Shown here: in pieces, positions 1 through 5,354 of the stretch
Layout of the letters: each line of letters starts with the position of its first letter
How positions within the stretch are numbered: position 1 is the stretch's first letter
Source: Candidatus Bathyarchaeota archaeon
GTDB lineage: Archaea; Thermoproteota; Bathyarchaeia; Bathyarchaeales; Bathyarchaeaceae
DNA: 5,354 nucleotides
Reading direction: 5' to 3'
Assembly: GCA_020346825.1 (NCBI GenBank)
Contig: CP070791.1
Coordinates: 512,927-518,280 of the forward strand
Position numbers and translations under genes: made by a program
The notes under the pieces: generated by a model
Seen by the model: only the letters and a program-made list of their open reading frames with translations
Databases searched by the model: none
Told to the model about the DNA's origin: nothing

Positions 1-540
1 GTTGGTCACGTTATGAATACAGGGTGCGGTGCATAAACCGATATGGTGATTCAAACAGGCTCTTTTCTGCAACTTTTTGCATACTCGAAGTTTGAAGACC
101 TGAACGACTAATCGTTGCAGTTCCCGTCGTGCGTATCCATCAGTGTAGGGTCCAAACGTTTCCAGTCTGGATGACGGTTTTCGAACAGACAGAATTCTAG
201 GAATGGCTTCTTTGGACAGGGCGAGGTAGGCAAAGGTTTTGGCATCCTTTAGATCGATGTTGTATTTGGGATGGTACTGCTTCACCATCCGGTTTTCGAG
301 AAGGAGAGCTTCCACTTCAGTATCTACAACTATCCAATCAATATCCTGTATATGTTGGACCAGTTGTTTGGTTTTGCGGGAATGATCGGAACCTGAAAAG
401 TAGCAGCGAATCCGGGATTTCAGATTCTTGGCTTTGCCGATATAGAGGATTTCGTTTTGATTATTTTTGAAAATGTAAACGCCAGTTTCGGTAGGAATGG
501 CAGAGCTATCGAAGGGGGATGATCTAGAAATCGAAAGCAC
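1..540 (-). CDS. uvrC: UvrC, excinuclease ABC subunit C, N-terminal part (3' end off the window)
   Basis: UvrC is the nuclease that cuts the damaged strand on both sides of the lesion after UvrB recruits it. The 180 visible codons cover the GIY-YIG domain, which makes the 3' incision, and the start of the Cys-rich linker. Motifs are TGVY (19-22), LYIGKAKNLKSRIRCYF (32-48) and EALLLENRMVKQYHPKYNI (77-95). By alignment with Thermotoga maritima UvrC, the active-site residues are Y33, K36, R43, Y47, E82 and N94; all are present. Cysteines 154, 162, 170 and 174 match the linker cluster linked to a 4Fe-4S centre in E. coli UvrC. The UVR motif, RNase H-like 5' nuclease and HhH domains, about 430 aa in E. 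coli, lie outside the window. I chose GTG 540 because it leaves 18 residues before TGVY, normal for UvrC, and lies 4 bases after the uvrA stop behind a G-rich SD-like run. An in-frame ATG at 600-598 would overlap uvrA by 56 bases; TTG at 555-553 is a third option. Confidence 0.95.
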   Translation of the reverse strand, partial: MLSISRSSPFDSSAIPTETGVYIFKNNQNEILYIGKAKNLKSRIRCYFSGSDHSRKTKQLVQHIQDIDWIVVDTEVEALLLENRMVKQYHPKYNIDLKDAKTFAYLALSKEAIPRILSVRKPSSRLETFGPYTDGYARRELQRLVVQVFKLRVCKKLQKRACLNHHIGLCTAPCIHNVTN

Positions 541-544
541 CCTT

Positions 545-3418
545 TCAACCCCCAATTCCCAATTTGGCTCGAAGGAATTTCCCCGTATAGGATCTTGCAT
601 CTTGGGCAATTTCTTCGGGGGTTCCTTTGGAAATCACCTCGCCTCCCGCTTCTCCTCCTTCAGGACCCAAATCAATAAGGTAATCACAGCTCTTTATCAC
701 ATCCAGGTTATGCTCTATAACAAACACTGTATTGCCTTTCTTGACGAGACAATTGAGAACCTGAATTAGGCGTTTGGTATCATCAAAATGCAGACCGGTC
801 GTGGGTTCGTCAAGTAGGTACACAACATGCCCCGACTTTTTTTTGCTTAATTCCCGGGTGATTTTGATCCGTTGACTTTCGCCTCCAGAGAGGGTCGTTG
901 AACTTTGACCTAACTTAATGTATCCCAGTCCCACGTCGCGTAACGTCTGCAGTTTTCGGGCAATCCCCGGGATATGTCCAAAGAAATCGGAGGCTTCCTC
1001 AACTTCCATATCGAGAACGTCGGCGATGTTCTTTCCTTTAAACCGAATGTTGAGGGTTTCTTTGTTGTACCGTTTTCCCTTACATTCGTTGCATCGAACA
1101 TAAACATCTGGAAGAAAGTTCATTTCAATACGAATCACGCCATACCCCCTGCAAGTGTCGCATCTTCCCCCTTTCACATTAAAGGAAAATCGCCCGGGCT
1201 TATATCCTCGGATTCTTGCTTCTTTCGTGGTAGCGAACAGCTTTCGAATTTCATCAAAGAGTTTAGTGTAGGTGGCCGGGTTACTTCGAGGTGTTTTCCC
1301 AATCGGTTCTTGATTGATCACGATGACATTCTGAACTACCGAAGGCACTTGGATGGTTTCGTGTTTTCCAATTTTATCAACCTGTTCACCACACTCGTGT
1401 CGTAGCGCCGGCATCAAGGTGAGATTCATTAAGGTACTTTTGCCCGAACCCGACACTCCCGTTATTCCACACAAAACGCCTAACGGAAAATGCACGGAAA
1501 GACTTTTCAAATTATTTTCTTTCGCACCATCCATATGTATGAACCCAGCAGGGTTTCTTCTGTGTTCGGGCACTCCGATCTTTAATTTTCCCGAGAGATA
1601 TTTACCTGTAAGACTGGTTCTGCAGTTTTTTACCTCAGATGTTGTTCCTTGATACACAATGTGACCTCCATGAACTCCCGCTCCAGGTCCCAGGTCAACA
1701 AGATAGTCGGCATTAAGAATCGTGTCTTCGTCATGTTCAACAACAATTAAGGTGTTACCCAGATCTCTTAGCCTATGAAGAGTGGATATGAGCTTTCTAT
1801 TATCCCGGTGATGCAAACCGATACTCGGTTCATCTAAAATATAGAGAACTCCCATCAAATTGCTGCCAATCTGCGTAGCTAAACGAATTCGTTGGGCTTC
1901 TCCTCCGGATAGGGTCCTCGCTGCTCGAGAAAGGGTCAGATACCCAAGTCCCACATTCAATAGAAACCCTAACCGTTCATTGATCTCTTTTAGAATCTGT
2001 TTTGCAATTGCCAGTTCCTGTTCTTTCAATTGGAAAGGAAGGTTAGTGAAGAACTCGAAAGCTTCTTCGATCGAGAGCCCTGAAACATCACTGATGCTTC
2101 TATCACGTATTCTCACTGCCAAGACTACTGGTCGTAACCGTTTTCCTTTACAGGCAGTGCAGGGAGATGACTTCATAAACTTCATTATCGCTTCTCTTCT
2201 GCCTTCACTCTCTGTTTGACGATAAAGCCTCATTGTTTGCGGAATAACCCCTTCCCATCCATTTCTCATCCACATGTTTGCCCCATTGGACCAACTTCCG
2301 GTAATAGGCTCTGAAGTTCCATACAAGAGTGCATCCACTTGTTGTTTTGAAAAGTCCTTTATCGGAGTGAAAACATCAAACCCACTTTTCTTGCCAACTG
2401 CTGCTAGCTGTTGGATTCTCCAACTGAGCTCCATTTTTCCATATACGGCAAGTGCACCGTCCATAATTGATTTGTTTGTATCAGGAACCACCAACTTCTC
2501 TGAAATCTCCAGTGTCTCTCCAAGCCCATGGCATGCTGGGCAGGCTCCATACGGAGAATTGAAGGAAAACATTCTGGGTTCTAGGCTCTCGAAAACGATT
2601 TCTGGATGGTTGGGGCACGCACCAAACGTGCTGTAAATGGTTTCGCCTCTAAAACGTTCTACTTCTTTTCTTTTCTTGCGCGTGTGCGCATCAAAGTCTC
2701 CATCAATAACAATCATTGTCCCGTTTCCCACCTGCAATGCTTGCTCGATGGATTCTGCAATTCTAGAACGTTCTTCATTCGTAATGTGAATACGATCTAT
2801 TACGGCTTCAATCCAATGTTTCCCATACCGTTCTAGGTGCACCTCTTCAAGAATTCTGTCTGAATCATAGATACGCTGATCAACCCGTATTTGGGTATAG
2901 CCATCTTTCTTTAAATCATCCAAAACCTTCTCATGCGTTCCCTTAATTCCCCTAATAATTGGGGCAAGAAACAGCAGCGTTTTCCCTTTGTCTTCCATAA
3001 CAAGACTCGTAATGTTTTCAGGGCTTTGCGGATGAATCAGGCTATCACATTTTGGACAATGATGAACCCCGATCCGAGCATAGAGTAAGCGAAGGTAATC
3101 ATAAATCTCGGTTACAGTGCCCACCGTTGAGCGCGGATTTTTACTGGTTGCCTTCTGTTCTATGGATATGGCTGGAGATAGGCCCTCAATCGAATCCACA
3201 TCCGGTTTATCCATTAAACTCAGAAATTGTCGAGCATACGCTGACAGACTTTCGACATACCTTCGTTGTCCTTCAGCATATATCGTGTCAAATGCTAGTG
3301 TTGATTTGCCAGAACCGGACAGACCGGTAATTACAATAAACTTGTTTCTGGGTAACTCCACATCTATATTCTTAAGATTATGCTCTCGGGCACCCTTCAC
3401 AGAAATGCGATCTCTCAT
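545..3418 (-). CDS. uvrA: UvrA, excinuclease ABC subunit A (complete)
   Basis: UvrA is the dimeric ABC-family ATPase that finds DNA lesions and delivers UvrB. The protein has 957 aa against 940 in E. coli, with both ABC modules intact. Module 1 has Walker A GLSGSGKST (residues 32-40), signature LSGGE (503-507) and Walker B LYILDEPS (525-532). Module 2 has Walker A GVSGSGKST (654-662), signature LSGGE (843-847) and Walker B VYLLDEPT (866-873). The UvrB-binding region (roughly 118-255) is present, which argues against the UvrA2 paralogues that lack it. The C-terminal zinc module is C753-x2-C756-x19-C776-x2-C779. The other zinc module is C268-x2-H271 followed by C293-x2-C296, with His at the usual second Cys. 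A further CPKC lies at 121-124 and CTAC at 420-423. ATG 3418 is the only usable start before an in-frame TGA at 3448-3446, and MRDRISVKGAREHNLKNI is a typical UvrA N-terminus. It follows uvrB by 35 bases and precedes uvrC by 4, so co-transcription is likely. Confidence 0.98.
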   Translation of the reverse strand: MRDRISVKGAREHNLKNIDVELPRNKFIVITGLSGSGKSTLAFDTIYAEGQRRYVESLSAYARQFLSLMDKPDVDSIEGLSPAISIEQKATSKNPRSTVGTVTEIYDYLRLLYARIGVHHCPKCDSLIHPQSPENITSLVMEDKGKTLLFLAPIIRGIKGTHEKVLDDLKKDGYTQIRVDQRIYDSDRILEEVHLERYGKHWIEAVIDRIHITNEERSRIAESIEQALQVGNGTMIVIDGDFDAHTRKKRKEVERFRGETIYSTFGACPNHPEIVFESLEPRMFSFNSPYGACPACHGLGETLEISEKLVVPDTNKSIMDGALAVYGKMELSWRIQQLAAVGKKSGFDVFTPIKDFSKQQVDALLYGTSEPITGSWSNGANMWMRNGWEGVIPQTMRLYRQTESEGRREAIMKFMKSSPCTACKGKRLRPVVLAVRIRDRSISDVSGLSIEEAFEFFTNLPFQLKEQELAIAKQILKEINERLGFLLNVGLGYLTLSRAARTLSGGEAQRIRLATQIGSNLMGVLYILDEPSIGLHHRDNRKLISTLHRLRDLGNTLIVVEHDEDTILNADYLVDLGPGAGVHGGHIVYQGTTSEVKNCRTSLTGKYLSGKLKIGVPEHRRNPAGFIHMDGAKENNLKSLSVHFPLGVLCGITGVSGSGKSTLMNLTLMPALRHECGEQVDKIGKHETIQVPSVVQNVIVINQEPIGKTPRSNPATYTKLFDEIRKLFATTKEARIRGYKPGRFSFNVKGGRCDTCRGYGVIRIEMNFLPDVYVRCNECKGKRYNKETLNIRFKGKNIADVLDMEVEEASDFFGHIPGIARKLQTLRDVGLGYIKLGQSSTTLSGGESQRIKITRELSKKKSGHVVYLLDEPTTGLHFDDTKRLIQVLNCLVKKGNTVFVIEHNLDVIKSCDYLIDLGPEGGEAGGEVISKGTPEEIAQDARSYTGKFLRAKLGIGG
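549..553 (-). promoter_or_regulatory. Probable ribosome binding site for uvrC
   Basis: A run of five G on the minus strand ends 8 bases before the GTG at 540. It can pair with a CCUCC anti-SD through one G-U wobble. It lies inside the last codons of uvrA, so ribosomes ending uvrA at the TGA (547-545) would be placed to restart at uvrC. It supports GTG 540 over the upstream ATG at 600-598, but is not a perfect GGAGG. Confidence 0.45.
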
Positions 3419-3453
3419 ATTCTTTTTCGATTCTCCATATTTGCTTCAACGAT
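3419..3453 (-). other. uvrB-uvrA intergenic gap
   Basis: This 35-base, AT-rich spacer is the largest gap in the window. It shows no hairpin followed by a U-run and no clear promoter, so read-through from uvrB into uvrA is the simplest reading. It holds the GGAG core described for uvrA and a 7-codon ORF whose stop overlaps the uvrA start. Confidence 0.6.
3433..3436 (-). promoter_or_regulatory. Possible distant ribosome binding site for uvrA
   Basis: GGAG in the 35-base gap between uvrB and uvrA is the only SD-like core near the uvrA ATG. Its spacing of 14 bases is longer than the usual 5-9. The bases between are A-rich, which keeps the start unpaired. The uvrA start is fixed by protein homology and by an in-frame stop just upstream, so this site does not decide it. 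Confidence 0.35.
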
Positions 3454-5354
3454 CTAAAGGTTAATTGAACTTATTTTTTGAGTGGACCGTTCTTTCTTTA
3501 ATATCCAATCTAAAGCAGTCTCTAATTCCTTAATGCGATCTCGTAACTGAATTGCTTTTTCAAATTCAAGTCTTGCTGCATAGGATCTCATTTTCGCATC
3601 CAACTCAATTAACCTTCTTTGAATCTCAGATTTTGGGAGATGTCTCGTACCTTTGATTTCGCTTCGTTTCTTGGCTACACCTTTGACAATGGTTTTGGGG
3701 GTAATTTTATGACGTTTATTGTATTGTTTTTGGAACCTTCGCCGGTATCTTGTGATATCCATGGCTCGCTTTATTGATCGGGTTTGTTCATTGGCATACA
3801 AAATCACCTGTCCATTCACATTTCTAGATGCTCTTCCAATCGTTTGAATAAGACTCCGCTCATCTCTTAGAAATCCTTCTTTATCCGCATCGAGAATGAA
3901 AATCGTGGCAACTTCAGGTACATCCAACCCTTCACGAAGTAGATTGATGCCCACCAATACATTAAACTCCCCGGATCGGAGTTGTCGAATCAATTCTATT
4001 CGCTCCAAACTATCAATTTCGGAGTGCAGGTACCGGACGCGAAACCCCGCTTTCACCAAGTAATCGGTCAGATCTTCCGCCATCCTTTTGGTGAGCGTGG
4101 TAATGAGTACTCGATCCCCACGCTCGATCGTGTTTTTGGTTTTTTCCATCAGATCTTGCATCTGGCCCTCTACTGGATGAAGTGTTACTTTGGGGTCTAA
4201 AAGGCCGGTTGGTCGGGTTATTAATTCTACTGGTTGGCCGCTCAAACGTAATTCATATTCCGCTGGTGTCGCTGACACAAAGAGGGTTTTCCGCATTTTC
4301 TTCTCGAACTCTTCAAACTTGAGTGGGCGATTGTCGAAAGCACACGGAAGCCGAAACCCATAATCCACCAGATTCTTCTTTCGAGCCAAATCACCCCTAT
4401 ACATGGCGCGCGCTTGGGGGATCGTTTGGTGACTCTCATCAATGATTAACAAATAATCTTTTGGAAAATAATCAATTAACACAAAGGGGGGTTCACCCGA
4501 ACCTCGACCATCGAAGTGTCGACTGTAATTTTCAATTCCTTTACAATACCCCATCTCCCGAATCATTTCAAGATCATAATTGATGCGTGTCTTAAGTCTT
4601 TGAGCTTCAAGGGGAGGGAGGTTGGGCAGATGCTCACCTAACTCCTTTTGTATTTGCGTAATGGCAAGTTGTTGTTTCTCTTCAGGGACCACATATTGTC
4701 TGGCAGGATAAAGAGTAATCTTATCGAGGCTACCTTGCACACTCCCCGTTAACGCATCCACCACTTTGATGCCGCGTATTCTCTCACCTTCCAACTCCAC
4801 CCTCAAAATGTCCCGCTCATAAGAAGGAATAATGTCGACCACATTTCCTCGAACACGAAACCTACTTGGCTCCAAGAAACGATCATTTCGTTCATACTGA
4901 AGACTCACCAAAACATGCAACAAATCCCGTCGTTTCAATTCTTTTCCAACCCGTAACTTTACGGCCATGCTCCTAAAATCTGCAGGATTTCCTAAACCAT
5001 AAATGCAGCTAATACTCGCAACAATAATGGTATCCTCTCTGCTCACAATACCCGCAATGGCATGCATGCGCATTTTCTCAATTTGCTCATTAATCTCAGA
5101 GTCTTTTTCGATGTACGTGTCGGTCGTTGGCAAATAGGATTCAGGCTGGTAATAGGAATAAAACGAAATGAAATACTCCACGCGGTTACTTGGAAACAGC
5201 TCTTTCAATTCAGCATATAATTGGGCAGCCAAAGTCTTATTATGAGCAAGGACAAGGGTGCTTTTCTGAACCTGCTCGATGACCTTTGACACCACATACG
5301 TCTTACCCGTGCCGGTTGCTCCCAACAAGGTCTGGTGCTTGTGCCCCTGGCGGA
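3454..5354 (-). CDS. uvrB: UvrB, excinuclease ABC subunit B (5' end off the window)
   Basis: UvrB is the damage-verifying, helicase-like subunit of the cytoplasmic UvrABC excinuclease. UvrA loads it onto damaged DNA and it then recruits UvrC. The frame stays open to the right edge, giving 632 full codons before TAG. The codons before the Walker A motif read RQGHKHQT, as in normal UvrB, so the TTG at 5328-5326 is an internal Leu and not the start. About 28 residues are missing compared with E. coli UvrB (673 aa). Visible in order: Walker A GATGTGKT (5299-5322); motif Ia LAHNKTLAAQL; the tyrosine-rich beta-hairpin (5101-5178); Walker B DESH (4429-4440); motif III VSATPAEYEL; motif IV TTLTKRMAEDL; motif V with GINLLREGLDVPEV; motif VI QTIGRASRN; and a C-terminal UVR motif (about 3523-3627) with the core LEFEKAIQLRDRIKELE, known to bind UvrC. 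No frameshift or missing motif is seen. It is the first of three co-directional uvr genes, and its promoter must lie outside the window. Confidence 0.98.
   Translation of the reverse strand, partial: RQGHKHQTLLGATGTGKTYVVSKVIEQVQKSTLVLAHNKTLAAQLYAELKELFPSNRVEYFISFYSYYQPESYLPTTDTYIEKDSEINEQIEKMRMHAIAGIVSREDTIIVASISCIYGLGNPADFRSMAVKLRVGKELKRRDLLHVLVSLQYERNDRFLEPSRFRVRGNVVDIIPSYERDILRVELEGERIRGIKVVDALTGSVQGSLDKITLYPARQYVVPEEKQQLAITQIQKELGEHLPNLPPLEAQRLKTRINYDLEMIREMGYCKGIENYSRHFDGRGSGEPPFVLIDYFPKDYLLIIDESHQTIPQARAMYRGDLARKKNLVDYGFRLPCAFDNRPLKFEEFEKKMRKTLFVSATPAEYELRLSGQPVELITRPTGLLDPKVTLHPVEGQMQDLMEKTKNTIERGDRVLITTLTKRMAEDLTDYLVKAGFRVRYLHSEIDSLERIELIRQLRSGEFNVLVGINLLREGLDVPEVATIFILDADKEGFLRDERSLIQTIGRASRNVNGQVILYANEQTRSIKRAMDITRYRRRFQKQYNKRHKITPKTIVKGVAKKRSEIKGTRHLPKSEIQRRLIELDAKMRSYAARLEFEKAIQLRDRIKELETALDWILKKERSTQKISSINL

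Noticed and set aside
497..769. 90-codon plus-strand open frame across the uvrA-uvrC junction
   Set aside because: It is antisense to well-supported coding sequence on both sides, and its translation shows no motif.
974..1405. 143-codon plus-strand open frame
   Set aside because: It lies wholly antisense to the conserved C-terminal half of uvrA, with no recognisable domain; it is a shadow of the coding strand.
1860..2636. Two plus-strand open frames of about 120 codons each
   Set aside because: Both are antisense to conserved uvrA motifs, and the translations look like reverse-complement products rather than protein families.
545..3418. UvrA2 or another ABC protein as the identity of the large gene
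   Set aside because: The UvrB-binding region between the first Walker A and the zinc module is full length, and the gene sits between uvrB and uvrC.
3052..3464. Overlapping plus-strand open frames of 92 and 115 codons across the uvrA start
   Set aside because: They are antisense to the Walker A region of uvrA and the end of uvrB, and overlap each other in different frames.
3454..3480. Terminator-like A/T run near the end of uvrB
   Set aside because: On the transcribed strand the run is A-rich, not U-rich, lies within the last uvrB codons, and has no stable GC hairpin before it.
5326..5328. TTG as the start codon of uvrB, giving a 624-residue protein
   Set aside because: It falls at the Leu just before the Walker A motif; homologous residues (RQGHKHQT) continue upstream to the window edge, so the gene is truncated by the window.

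Overview
The window holds most of one minus-strand operon that encodes the UvrABC nucleotide excision repair excinuclease, in transcription order uvrB, uvrA, uvrC. The genes read from high to low coordinates. uvrB is cut at the right edge (about 28 N-terminal residues missing if it matches E. coli UvrB). uvrA is complete at 957 codons. uvrC is cut at the left edge, with its first 180 codons visible. Coding density is almost total: the gaps are 35 bases between uvrB and uvrA and 4 bases between uvrA and uvrC. No stretch over 300 bases lacks a gene. I see no RNA gene, mobile element, CRISPR array or convincing terminator.

The genes act as one pathway. A UvrA dimer, with UvrB, scans DNA and recognises bulky lesions such as UV photoproducts. 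UvrA then leaves UvrB on the damaged strand, its beta-hairpin threaded between the strands. The C-terminal UVR motif of UvrB recruits UvrC, which cuts on both sides of the lesion. UvrD-type helicase, polymerase and ligase finish the repair; none of these lies in the window.

The organism cannot be fixed from this sequence. Base composition is moderate (mid-40s percent GC by eye). The UvrC segment around YNIDLKDAKTFAYL, and all three uvr genes sitting in one tight cluster, remind me of archaeal (methanogen-like or other mesophilic archaeal) loci. This is recollection rather than a search, and a bacterium with the same arrangement is not excluded.

I found no undescribed system. The points worth a second look are modest: a Cys-Cys-His-Cys form of the first UvrA zinc module, slightly atypical residues in the UvrB damage-probing hairpin, a conserved four-cysteine cluster in UvrC, an A8 tract in uvrA, and non-standard translation starts for uvrA and uvrC.
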